From Sipunculus nudus (taxonomy: Eukaryota; Annelida; Sipuncula; Golfingiida; Sipunculidae), in contig CM049309.1 in NCBI GenBank assembly GCA_026874595.1, positions 35,001 to 99,000 on the forward strand: DNA of 64,000 bases, written 5' to 3'. Every line of letters starts with the position of its first letter. The first letter of the stretch is position 1. The translations under genes were made by a program, and so were the position numbers. The notes below the pieces were generated by a model. It was not told the origin of the DNA, made no database searches, and worked only from the letters and a program-made list of their open reading frames with translations. Below, one piece after another: positions 1 to 13,100 of this stretch.

Positions 1-331
1 AGTAAGATGGCATCTTTTCACACAAATTGCAATTTAATTTGTTCAATGTGCTACACCATTCGCAACTTTGAACTATCACGTAGCACATGTAAACAACAAA
101 AGCACCGCAAGTGTCAATAATAACCCCATTAATTTGAATTCTCTGTATACTTTGAGCCGTCTCCTTGTTCAGTGAGCACTCACCTCATTTAATGTGTACA
201 CATTATGCAGAAACGTTTTTAGTAAATAGGAATAGGAACTTTCAGAAAATCCAATTGACTTCCCGCAGGTTTCCCCGGCGATATAAAGAAGAACAATGAC
301 CATTGAAAGAATATACGTAAACATTACTTAC
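1..331. other. Left edge, probably intron of the recombinase-like gene
   Basis: The donor at 331 (GTAAGT, minus strand) opens an intron that runs toward the left edge. No convincing acceptor followed by a recombinase C-terminus (HxxR partner and catalytic Tyr) was found in this stretch, so the last exon is probably outside the window. Confidence 0.4.
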
Positions 332-592
332 ATGAGTAACAGCGGCCTTCCGCAGGAGGCTGGCGGAAATGGGTTTGGACCCCATCGCCTCCTTCCACGC
401 CGACTGCACAGCTTTGTTGAAGTTTGAGTTCGTGAGTTTTTCCCCCGACCGCCCGACAAACATGCACGGGCATGTTTGGATGGCCAGGTCTCTCCGGATA
501 TATTTGACCCAGACGTCGAGTTGGTCTGAGTGTTTTGTGTCGACAACAAGCGTGGAGGGGCCGTAACTAGCCGTTGTCTTGTGCCTGGCAAC
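332..592 (-). CDS. Exon: C-terminal half of tyrosine-recombinase-like domain
   Basis: This 261-nt exon (87 codons) is phase 0 at both ends. Its acceptor is ATTTATAG and its donor is CAT|GTAAGT, a near-perfect consensus. The peptide starts [17 protein letters not shown], which looks like the beta-hairpin lysine region (HKT) of tyrosine recombinases. It ends [12 protein letters not shown], at the position of the second catalytic Arg box. The expected HxxR histidine is a Ser (SLLR), which is either a family feature or a sign of lost catalysis. The exon follows 1167-2056 across an intron of about 570 bp. The open frame continues past the donor to 242 but loses any resemblance there, so the ORF end is not the gene end. 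Confidence 0.7.
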
Positions 593-2479
593 CTATAAAT
601 ACAGGCATCAAAATGTTATACCTTGATTAATTTGTAACTGTTGTAAATAGAATCCGGATTCTATGAAACTGTCACATGAAGGCAAACATCCTTTTTATGC
701 GCTTAGTGTTCATATTAGTGTTTGTTAGTAACATTTTGTGATTGGGTTTAAAGGTTTACTTTTTATGGCCTGATTATGGTGAAGTTTGACCTTTCTACAA
801 CCCAGGCGAAATAAATTTGAACAAGTCGGCGTGATGAGTAGGGACTAAGTCTTCCACATATATACCATATCTACTATTATCTAGACGTAACAACAGTGCT
901 ACAACGGTCACATGAACAGCATTATTCGAATTGATTCTTCAACTTTTCGGAAAAATTGACAAAAAATTACTTTAATTGCCCAACTACTAATTTATTATGA
1001 CACGATATGGTAGAAATAGATAAAATTGTCTGGCACATCAAAACATTGTACAACTCACCATCTTTGTTCCACATTAAGCAGTTTGAATTGTAAACCAGAC
1101 TCTTTATTCCGTCGAAGTTGATTAAAATGGAGACTACTTTAAATGTTAGAAAAGAGTGTTACGTACCAGAATAACTTTCCGGTTGCCGTGGACACTGGCA
1201 TTTTGGTAATCTTTAACCGTCATGTTAATGATGGGGCTAGGCCTTGTGGCGTTGTGGATCAGAAACTGCAGAAGCAGATGGTTTCGCATTTTGATAGTGG
1301 GTCCAGATTTAGTTTTAAAATACACTTCCATCTGTTTAGCGTATGGGCTGGTCAAGTAGTTGGCGATATCTTTGGCCGTCGGTATTTTAGTCTGTTCCTC
1401 AATCCTTAGTTCAGCTTGCCTCTGAGAGTAGTTTTTCGAGGTTGCCTTGAGCCAGTTCTTTAGAAGATTTTGGACAACATTCAAAGATGCCGATGTAACG
1501 TTGGACAATGGACCCTGTTCTTGCACACGGAATGTCAGGAAATTCGTGTAAAGCTGCAAGGAATGGATATAGCTCCTGAAGGTCCCGGGCTGAGAATTTT
1601 CTATGATATGTTTAATGTGTCCAGACTGCATGGAGTCCTGGAGCCCGGATGTTGTAAAGTGATGCACATCTTTGACATCCTTCAACATCTTCTCAACTTG
1701 GGAGGAGTGTTGTAATGCGGACTTGTCAGAGCGGGCCCCGCCGCTGAACGATGTAAGGTGCGTCTGGAACTCTTCCAGTAACAGGTTGGGTGAGGCTGGC
1801 ACCTTAAAATAGCGTTTGTGCAGATCTGTGCCCCGCTTAAATCCGTGCACGGTGACGAGGTGGGAGTCTAGTCGCTGGCCGACGAAGGGGCAGCCAGCGA
1901 CACTGCAGCTACTCAGTTGTGTTGTTTCTACCTTCACTTCTGGGTGTACCGATCTCATGTGCCTTTTCAGGTTGCTCTTACGCTGTTTGCATATAGGGCA
2001 CATGGCCCCTGAACCTCTGCGAGCCCCAATCCTGTGGCGTCGGCGCCCCCTGTCACCTGCCAACAAAAATAATAAGTGAAACATGGACTACGACACCAAA
2101 CTTGCTTAACAAAGTTGTGGAGAAGGATATCTACAGACAAGCCTGTGCATTGTATAGATAGCGGCCCCAAACAAGAGTCGCTTCACACATAAGAGCTGTG
2201 TTAAAGCCAGATTCTGCTGAAGTTTAGGACCAAAACAAGGTAAGATTTGGACCATGACAACGTAAATTTGCGACCATAATATCGTAGGTTTTAGACCATA
2301 ACACTCAAGGTTTAGGACCGTAACGTAACTTTAGCAACATAACACTAAGTTTAGAACCATAAGAGTGAAGTTAAACAGCCAGGGTCCGCATCGTCCTACA
2401 GTGATACATACATACATATATGCATACATGCGTACATACATACATACATACACATACCCATGTTATGTTGTATACACAC

Positions 2480-2545
<66 letters not shown>

Positions 2546-2585
2546 CACGTACGTTTAGGACCATAACAGTGACATTACACAGCCA

Positions 2586-2633
<48 letters not shown>

Positions 2634-5600
2634 TCATATACCATATATAAATACATATATTTTTAGATATATACCTAAATATACACACATATTTACATAC
2701 ATTTGTCAACAGTATTCTAAGCTTAGGTTTAGAACCATGAGATTGTTAGTTTAGGACCATAACAATGTAAGTTTAGGACTATAACACTTTATCTTTGAAC
2801 CATAACCCTGTAAGCTGTCGCCTATGTTTATGATCAAAGGGGTTATGTTTACTCCTTCATTTGTTATCATCAAAGAGCGTTTTTTTCACCTGTGTTTAAT
2901 ATCAAGCTCGTTTATATTTTCACCTCTATTTATTGTAAAGGAGATTGTTTTCTACTGTTTATTATCAAGGAGTGTTAAGTTGTAACTTATGTTTATGATC
3001 AAATAAGTCACGTTTTCACCTGTGTTTATCATAATTAAGGAGATAATGTTTTCATCTGTGTTGATGATAAAGGAAGTCATATTTTCACCTTTGTTAATAA
3101 TCAAGGTGTTCATGTTTCACCTGTTTTATTGTTCTTCTAATATATAAAGACATCCAGGAAAAAACAGAGCACATTGAGGGAAAATCTGGTGTTTTTCTGA
3201 AAAGTTGAATGCACCCTTGCATGAATTTTAATTATATTATGTGTGCGTAAAGAATCAGTAACATTACACTACAGATACAGTAAAACCGAATAAATAAATA
3301 AATGTTACAGATACCCGAGTGTTATTTATTGAAGCTTTAAACTGGGAAATGCATGCCTGAGAATATGAAACAGCATTGCGGGTGACAGGAATAGTACAAG
3401 GAATGCTATGGAGTATAAGGTGTGTCTGCACAACTTTTATTAAATTGTAAATTTTTCTAATATATAAAGACATCAAGGATAAATATGTGGAGCACATTGT
3501 ATGACAATCTGGGTGAATATTAATGAAAAGTTCCCTGTACACTTGCATAAGTGTGAATTTTCTAATATGTATATAATGAAACAGTCACATGACATAACAG
3601 ATTAAGTTAATACGAAATAAAAAGATAAGTCACAGAGAGTCCGACTGTTAGTTATGGAGTAACAAGGATTCTTTGGTTATCCCATTCAATGACTTAAATA
3701 GTTTTACACGACCCTGTTCTTTCATATTTTTAAAGTTTTGCATGGAAACTAAGAATAAATGACTAATCTGGGAAATATGGGAATGAGAATATGCAACAGC
3801 ATCCCTACCTTCTTGGCACGGCTCCAATTGCGTTTCCTCCTCTTGGACCGCCGCTTCCCCTTGGTCTGCTGTAAAAGAATGATATGTACAGACAAGTTTT
3901 GCTACTGTAGAGATAGCGGCTGCACAGAAGAGTTGCTTCCCATTTAGGCTGATGGGAAAAGGCAAACGCAGTTGTGGAGAGATGGTCTCTGACCACTGTG
4001 GGTGAAATGATATACAGCCATTTTGTACACAGTGCCAAAGGGAATTGGCCAAGGAATGCTATCGAGTATCAGGTGTTTCAGCACCACTTTGATCAAATTG
4101 TAACGTTTTTAATATATAAAGACGTCCAGGATAAAGCTGTGAAGCACATTGTATGACAATCTGGGCAAATATTAATGAAATGTTCACTGCATAATTGCAT
4201 TAAATTCTAATTTTCTTATATGTATGTAAAGAAACAGTCACATAACACAACGAATTAAGTTAATACGAAAATTCAGATAAGTCACAGAGAGTGCGTATGT
4301 TATTTGTGGAGTAACATAGATTCTTTGGTTATCCCATCCGTTGCATTAAATAGTTTTACACGACCCTGTTCTTTCATATTTTTAAAGTTTTGCATGGAAA
4401 CTAAGAATAAATGACTAATCTGGGAAATATGGGCATGAAAATATGCAACAACATCACTACCTTCTTTGCACGGCTCCAATTGCGTTTCCTCCTCTTGCAC
4501 CGTCGCTTCGCATAGGCCTGCTGTAAAAGAAGAACATGTACTGACAAGGTTTTCGACTGTATAGATAGCTGTTGCACAGAAGAGTTGCTTCCCATTGAGG
4601 CTGATGGGAAAAAGCAAACGCAGTTGTGGAGAGATGGTCTCTGACCACTGTTTGTGAAATGATTAACAGACATTTTGTACACAGTGCCAAAGGGAATAGG
4701 CCAAGGAATGCTATCGAGAATAAGGTGTGTCAGCACAACTTTTATAAAATTATAACGTTTTTAATTTATAAAGGCGTCCAGGATAAACATGTGAAGCACA
4801 TTGTATGACAATCTGGGCAAATATTAATGAAATGTTCACTGTACAATTGCATTAAATTCTAATTTTCTTATATGTATGTGAAGAAACAGTCACATTACAC
4901 AACAAGTTAATTTAATACGAAAAATACAGATAAGTCACAGAGAGTCTGAGTGTTAGTTATGGAGTAACAAGGATTCTTTGGTTATCCCATTCATTGCATT
5001 AAATAGTTTTACACGACCCTGTTCTTTCATTTTTTAAAGTTTGGCATGGAAACTAAGAATAAATGACTAATCGGGGAAATATGGGCATGAAAATATGCAA
5101 CAACATCACTACCTTCTTTGCTCGGGTCCAATTGCGTTTCCTCCTCTTGCACCGCCGCTTCGCCTAGGCCTGCTGTAAAAGAAGGACACGTACAGACAAG
5201 GTTTTCGACTGTACAGATAGCTGTTGCACAGAAGAGTTGCTTCCCATTGAGGCTGATGGGAAAAAGCAAACGCAGTTGTGGAGAGATGGTCTCTGACCAC
5301 TGTGGGTGAAATGATATACAGCCATTTTGTACATAGAGCCAAAGGGAAATGGCCAAGGAATGCTATCGAGTATAAGGTGTTTCAGCACCACTTTGATCAA
5401 ATTGTAACGTTTTTAATATATAAAGACGTCCAGGATAAACCTGTGAAGCACATTGTATGACAATCTGGGCAAATATTAATGAAATGTTCACTGTATAATT
5501 GCATTAAATTCTAATTTTCTTATATGTATGTAAAGAAACAGTCACATAACACAACGAATTAAGTTAATACGAAAATTCAGATAAGTCACAGAGAGTGCGT

Positions 5601-8398
5601 ATGTTATTTGTGGAGTAACATAGATTCTTTGGTTATCCCATCCGTTGCATTAAATAGTTTTACACGACCCTGTTCTTTCATATTTTTAAAGTTTTGCATG
5701 GAAACTAAGAATAAATGACTAATCTGGGAAATATGGGCATGAAAATATGCAACAACATCACTACCTTCTTTGCAAGGCTCCAATTGCGTTTCCTCCTCTT
5801 GCACCGTCGCTTCGCATAGGCCTGCTGTAAAAGAAGAACATGTACTGACAAGGTTTTCGACTGTATAGATAGCTGTTGCACAGAAGAGTTGCTTCCCATT
5901 GAGGCTGATGGGAAAAAGCAAACGCAGTTGTGGAGAGATGGTCTCTGACCACTGTTTGTGAAATGATTAACAGCCATTTTGTACACAGTGCCAAAGGGAA
6001 TAGGCCAAGGAATGCTACCGAGTATAAGGTGTGTCAGCACAACTTTTATAAAATTGTAACGTTTTTAATTTATAAAGGCGTCCAGGATAAACATGTGAAG
6101 CACATTGTATGACAAACTGGGCAAATATTAATGAAATGTTCACTGTACAATTGCATTAAATTCTAATTTTCTTATATGTATGTGAAGAAGCAGTCACATT
6201 ACACAACAAGTTAATTTAATACGAAAAATACAGATAAGTCACAGAGAGTCTGAGTGTTAGTTATGGAGTAACAAGGATTCTTTGGTTCTCCCATTCATTG
6301 CATTAAATAGTTTTACACGACCCTGTTCTTTCATTTTTTAAAGTTTGGCATGGAAACTAAGAATAAATGATTAATCGGGGAAATATGGGCATGAAAATAT
6401 GCAACAACATCACTACCTTCTTTGCTCGGGTCCAATTGCGTTTCCTCCTCTTGCACCGCCGCTTCGCCTAGGCCTGCTGTAAAAGAAGGACACGTACAGA
6501 CAAGGTTTTCGACTGTATAGATAGCTGTTGCACAGAAGAGTTGCTTCCCATTGAGGCTGATGGGAAAAAGCAAACGCAGTTGTGGAGAGATGGTCTCTGA
6601 CCACTGTGGGTGAAATGATATACAGCCATTTTGTACACAGAGCCAAAGGGAATAGGCCAAGAAATGCTATCGAGTATCAGGTGTTTCAGCACCACTTTTA
6701 TCAAATTGTAACGTTTTTAATATATAAAGACGTCCAGGATAAACCTGTGAAGCACATTGTATGACAATCTGGGCAAATATTAATGAAATGTTCACTGTAT
6801 AATTGCATTAAATTCTAATTTTCTTATATGTATGTAAAGAAACAGTCACATAACACAACGAATTAAGTTAATACGAAAATTCAGATAAGTCACAGAGAGT
6901 GCGTATGTTATTTGTGGAGTAACATAGATTCTTTGGTTATCCCATCCGTTGCATTAAATAGTTTTACACGACCCTGTTCTTTCATATTTTTAAAGTTTTG
7001 CATGGAAACTAAGAATAAATGACTAATCTGGGAAATATGGGCATGAAAATATGCAACAACATCACTACCTTCTTTGCACGGCTCCAATTGCGTTTCCTCC
7101 TCTTGCACCGTCGCTTCGCATAGGCCTGCTGTAAAAGAAGAACATGTACTGACAAGGATTTCGACTGTGTAGATAGCTGTTGCACAGAAGAGTTGCTTCC
7201 CATTGAGGCTGATGGGAAAAGCAAACGCAGTTGTGGAGAGATGGTCTCTGACCACTGTTTGTGAAATGATTAACAGCCATTTTGTACACAGTGCCAAAGG
7301 GAATAGGCCAAGGAATGCTACCGAGTATAAGGTGTGTCAGCACAACTTTTATAAAATTGTAACGTTTTTAATTTATAAAGGCGTCCAGGATAAACATGTG
7401 AAGCACATTGTATGACAAACTGGGCAAATATTAATGAAATGTTCACTGTACAATTGCATTAAATTCTAATTTTCTTATATGTATGTGAAGAAGCAGTCAC
7501 ATTACACAACAAGTTAATTTAATACGAATAATACAGATAAGTCACAGAGAGTCTGAGTGTTAGTTATGGAGTAACAAGGATTCTTTGGTTATCCCATTCA
7601 TTGCATTAAATAGTTTTACACGATCCTGTTCTTTCATTTTTTAAAGTTTGGCATGGAAACTAAGAATAAATGATTAATCGGGGAAATATGGGCATGAAAA
7701 TATGCAACAACATCACTACCTTCTTTGCTCGGGTCCAATTGCGTTTCCTTCTCTTGCACCGCCGCTTCGCCTAGGCCTGCTGTAAAAGAAGGACACGTAC
7801 AGACAAGGTTTTCGACTGTATAGATAGCTGTTGCACAGAAGAGTTGCTTCCGATTGAGGCTGATGGGAAAAAGCAAACGCAGTTGTGGAGAGATGGTCTC
7901 TGACCACTGTGGGTGAAATGATATACAGCCATTTTGTACACAGAGCCAAAGGGAATAGGCCAAGGAATGCTATCGAGTATAAGGTGTGTCAGCACAACTT
8001 TTATCAAATTGTAACGTTTTTAATATATAAAGACGTCCAGGATAAACCTGTGAAGCACATTGTATGACAATCTGAGCAAATATTAATGAAATGTTCACTG
8101 TATAATAGCATTAAATTCTAATTTTCTCATATGTATGTGAAGAAACAGTCACATTACACAACAAGTTAAGTTATGCAACAGCATCAGTACCTTTATTGCA
8201 AGGCTCCAATTGCGTTTCCTCCTTTTGGACCACCGCTTCCCCTTGGCCTGTTGTAAAAGAAGGATATGTACAGACAAGGCATATAAGATTTTATATATAT
8301 AAGATACATACGGTTTTGTATCAAATTTAGTATTATGCTGTGGGGGGGGGGGGTGGTAATTCGGAGCCAGATAACTCAGAGAATATGTCACAGTATGC

Positions 8399-8466
<68 letters not shown>

Positions 8467-10038
8467 TCACTGTTGGTGTCTGTGCAAATAACACCCAGTA
8501 GTGTGACAATGCCAAGATGAGGTTACAATTCATCACGTCTCAACAAAATACAAACGCAGATTCGACAATTGAAACTTTTCCAGGACGATAGACCACCGCG
8601 TAAAAGGAGGGAGTTAAAAGAATATAAACAGCCTTTGGTGTTCCAATATATGCTGCTCTAACCCTGACACCGGATTTCACGAAACATTAAAACTGACGTG
8701 TCACTCATTTATACACATGTGACAACATTTTGTCTCTAGACTGGCTTATCTTGTACATTGCGAAGAAAAACAACCTACGCAAACTAGAGTCCTGCTCCCT
8801 CTCGTCAATAGGCACTTTTAGTATGAAGATCTGGCCCGAGGGTAATCTGATGGTTGTGCCTGCAACAAAACACAGTCTAATTAAAAAAAGTTTACATGGG
8901 TTACATGGGTTCACACGGGACACATGGGTCACGTCGCTCAGCTGAAGTTGGAAAAAAATTGGAACTTAAACGTCATCATGTAACTGATATATGAGAAGTA
9001 AAATATAGTTTTATTAATATTCTTTTTCATAAATATAAATATTGAAAATATGAAAAATGAGAGAACAACAAACCCAATCACTGAGGCAAGAAAATAATGA
9101 ACAAAGTTTTGTATTAATTTTTTTTAATAAGTATATTTTTAATATACAAATTTCACTAAACAGTTTCAGTCGTATATATTTGAATATTTAAGTTGATTAA
9201 AATATTTTAAATTGCATCAACATTTCTAGTTAATCTGGTCAGGCAACATCACATCATTTACGCAGATGTTCTGATGGTTTCTGAAATATAATTTTTTTTT
9301 TAAATGTGCTATAACAATACTTATCTGGGAAAAAATCTTGATTCACGATTGAAACAAGAGACCCATGGGTCTCGTGGCTCAGCTGAATTTTTTGGAAATT
9401 TTTGTCAAATATAAATATACATGATTTTTATATATATATAAAATAACATTTTATTAAAATGTACCTATTTCGTTTGTTAAATATATTAGCATTTGAAAAG
9501 CTAAGAGGAAATAGCCCTGCTTCTGATAATTAAACATTAATTATATGTTTTATTAACTAATTCTGTGCACAGTTATGGTTTATATGAAAGATATAGAAGA
9601 GTCTGATGATCAAATATTTCAGTTAACATGCCTAACACTATGCAATGTCAATGATAGTTGTCTAAAAGCCCTGTTAACATGTCTAACAGTCTGCACCGTC
9701 ACTGATACTTGTCTAAAAGCACTGTTAACATGTCTTACAGTCTGCACGATCACTGAAGCTTGTCTAAAAGCCCACTTAACATGTCTAACAGTCTGCACGG
9801 TCACTGATACTTGTCTAAAAGCCCTGTTAACATGTCTAACAGTCTGCACGGTCACTGATACTTGTCTAAAAGCCCTGTTAACATGTCTTACAGTCTCCAC
9901 GGTCACTGATACTTGTCTAAAAGCCCAGTTGACATGTCTAACAGTCTGTACGGTTACTGATACTTGTCTAAAAGCCCTGTTAACATGCCTAACAGTCATT
10001 CATACATACCGATATTCATTCATAAATACCTGTAAACA

Positions 10039-10111
<73 letters not shown>

Positions 10112-13100
10112 CAATGTCAACTGTATTCTAAGCTTAAGTTTGGGAGCATAATTCTATATGTTTAGCACCATAACCATAAGTTTAGGACCATACCATCGTA
10201 AGTTTAGGATCATAACACTGTTAGTTTAGCACCATATCAATGTAATTTTAGGATCCTAACATAAGTGTAAGACCATAACGCTAAGTTTAAGACCATAGCA
10301 CTTCAAGTTTAGGAACATAACGTAAATTTAGGACCATATCACTGTATGTTTAGGAACCTAACAATGTAAGGTTATGGACATAGTGTACGTCTACGACCAT
10401 AACACTGTACCTTTAGGACCATAACATGTTGAGTTGAGGACCTTAACACTGTCTGCAGTTGAAATTACAGTCACTTGTCAGTGTTAGGAGCATAACCCGT
10501 CGAGTGTACGTTTATGACCATAACATGTTGAGTTGAGGACCTTAACACTGTCTTAAGTTGAAATTAGAATCACTTGTGGTAAAGCACTGTTCACATGTCA
10601 AACAGTATGCACGATCCCTGATACTTGTCTAAAAGTCATGTCAACAGGTCTAACAGTCTGCACGGTCACTGATACTTCTCTAAAAGCCCAGTTAACATGT
10701 CTATCAGTCTGCACGGTCACTGATACTTGTCTGAAATCCCAATTAAGATGTCTAACAGTGTCCATGGTTATGGACGCTGTTGTTAACGTTGACTTAAATA
10801 CAAAGATGAACCGAGAAAGGTTAGTAATGATGCACAGCCATTACGTCCACAATGGAAATAAGTGAAAGAGTTCGTTTTCATATTGATCACAATGTTTTGG
10901 GGCACACGAACTTTCCATGTTATTCGTTATAACGGATGAGAGAGTCCTAGGTAAACAATACTTATTGCTGCTACAAGGACACACGGTCCTGGAGAGATGC
11001 TCCCTCATCGCTGTGTTAGTAATGATGTACAGACATTATGTCTACAACGGAAATAAGGGAAAGAGTTCGTTTTTCATATTGACCACAATGTTTTTGGGCA
11101 CACAATCTTTCCATGTTATTCGTTATAACGGGCGACAGAGTCCTAGGTCAAAAACAAGTGTCGCTGCTAAAAGAACTGATAACAATTAACTTTAGAGAGA
11201 GATTAATGAGAGAGATATATATAGAGAGAGATAGAGAGAAAAAAGGGGAAATACATGGAGTAGACATAAAGACCGTGATGGAAAAGTACTATACTGACAT
11301 ATGACAAAAATCAATGATTAATCAACATTATTCCATTAAAATAAAAATTACTCACTGGACATGTTTTTGTCTGTGTCGTCTGACGCCTCGCTTAACTGGC
11401 TGTCTTCTTCACCTGAATGAATAGATTTAAATCAGAAGGATTAATACATCGAAAAAGTGATCTTGTGCACAGATTGAACTCAGAACGGTACAATAAATTT
11501 TCTAAAATAAATTGAAATTGTTTTTATACCTTATATATTAGTCTCGCCAGCTTCACTGTGACTGGAAGCTGATGTTAACGTTGAATTAAACACAAGCATC
11601 ACGTTACTTGAGAGTGTAAGTTGGATAAGTGTTGCATTCAATGTTCTGAACCGGATTCAATCTAACGCATGGCTGCGCAAAGAACAGTTTAACAGAGAAA
11701 GGCTAGTGGTATAGCTTCACCTGCGGATAAAAAGAATATGTACAGACAAACACGGTCCTGGAGAGATGCTGTCTCATCGCTGTGTTAGTAATGATGTACA
11801 GCCATTATGTACACAAAGGAAATAGGGGTAAGAGTTCGTTTTTCATATCGACCACAATGTTCTGGTGCACACAATCTTTCCATGTTATCCGTTATAACGG
11901 ACGACAGGGTCCTAGGTAAAAAATACGTGTCGCTGCTAAAAGAACTGATAACAATTAACTGTAGAATTTTATGAGAGAGACAGGGAGAAAGAAAGAAAAA
12001 GAGAGAGAGAGAAAAGGCGAAATACATTTAATAGATATAAAGACCGTGATGGAAAAGTACTTAACGGACATATGCCAAAAATCAATGAATATTAAACATT
12101 ATTCCATTAAAATAAAAATTACTCACTGGACATGACCATGTCTTTGTCGTCTGACGCCTCGCTTAACTGGCTGTCTTCTTCACCTGAATGAATAGATTTA
12201 AATAAGAAGGATTAATAAATAGATTAAAATCAGAAGGATTAATACATCGCAAAAGTGATCTTGGGCCCAGATTGAACTCAGAACGGGAAGATAACCTTTC
12301 TAAAAGAAATTGAAATTGTTTTCACCTTATATGTTAGTCTCGCGAGCTTCACTGTGACTGGAAGCTGATGTTAACGTTGAATTAAACACAAGCATCACGT
12401 TACTTGAGAGTGTAAGTTGGATAAGGGTTGCATTCAATGTTGTGGACCGGATTCAATCTAACGCATGGCTGCGCAAAGAACAGTTTAACCGAGAAAGGCT
12501 AGTGGTATAGCTTCACTTGCGATTAAAACGAATATGTACAGACAAACACGGTCCTGGAGAGATGCTGTCTCATCGCTGTGTTAGTAATGATGTACAGCCA
12601 TTATGTACACAAAGGAAATAGGGGTAAGAGTTCGTTTTTCATATCGACCACAATGTTCTGGTGCACACAATCTTTCCATGTTATCCGTTGTAACGGACGA
12701 CAGGGTCCTAGGTCAAAAATACGTGTCGCTGCTAAAAGAACTGATAACAATTAACTGTAGAATTTTATGAGAGAGAGAGGGAGAAAGAAAGAAAGAGAGA
12801 GAGAGAGAGAAAAGGCGAAATACATTTAATAGATATAAAGACCGTGATGAAAAGTACTAAACCGACATATGACAAAAATCAATGAATAATAAACATTATT
12901 CCAATAAAATAAAAATACTCACTGCATTCAATGTTTAGGTCTTTGTCGTCTGACGCCGCGCTTAACTGGCCGTCTTCTTCACCTAAATGAACAGATTTAA
13001 AACAGAACAATTAATACATAGGAAAAGTGATCTTGTGCACAGATTGAACTCAGAACGGTAAGATAATTTTTCTAAAATATATTGAGATTTTTTTGTTCTC

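Larger units (their letters stand above)
3130..8290. repeat. 652-bp tandem array carrying mini-exons (array 1)
   Basis: Identical landmarks recur every 652 bp, with exon left ends at 3809, 4461, 5113, 5765, 6417, 7069 and 7720 and a last degenerate unit at 8191. Two unit types alternate (A: 5113, 6417, 7720; B: 4461, 5765, 7069), giving a 1304-bp higher-order dimer. A partial, internally deleted unit at 3130-3650 lacks the exon. Each full unit holds one minus-strand 57/60-nt exon. The units also contain recurring plus-strand 60-codon and minus-strand 77-codon open frames that look like by-products of the repeat. Within the gene model the array is intron plus repeated exon. Confidence 0.9.

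Noticed and set aside
242-463. 73-codon ATG-started frame as a complete protein
   Set aside because: Its ATG is internal to exon 332-592 and its 3' part runs past a consensus GTAAGT donor into the intron.
3805-8067. Recurring 77-codon minus-strand and 60-codon plus-strand open frames in the 652-bp units
   Set aside because: They are copies of one frame multiplied by the tandem repeat. The minus-strand frame is offset from the mini-exon frame, and neither has splice or start support.
8533-8661. Basic plus-strand open stretch ([17 protein letters not shown]) as a gene
   Set aside because: No start codon, no clear donor, and it lies in an intron of the minus-strand gene.
9575-10111. 178-codon plus-strand open frame with 17-residue repeats
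   Set aside because: It is the 51-bp minisatellite read in a multiple-of-three frame, ending in a (TA)n tract; an equally open minus-strand frame exists.
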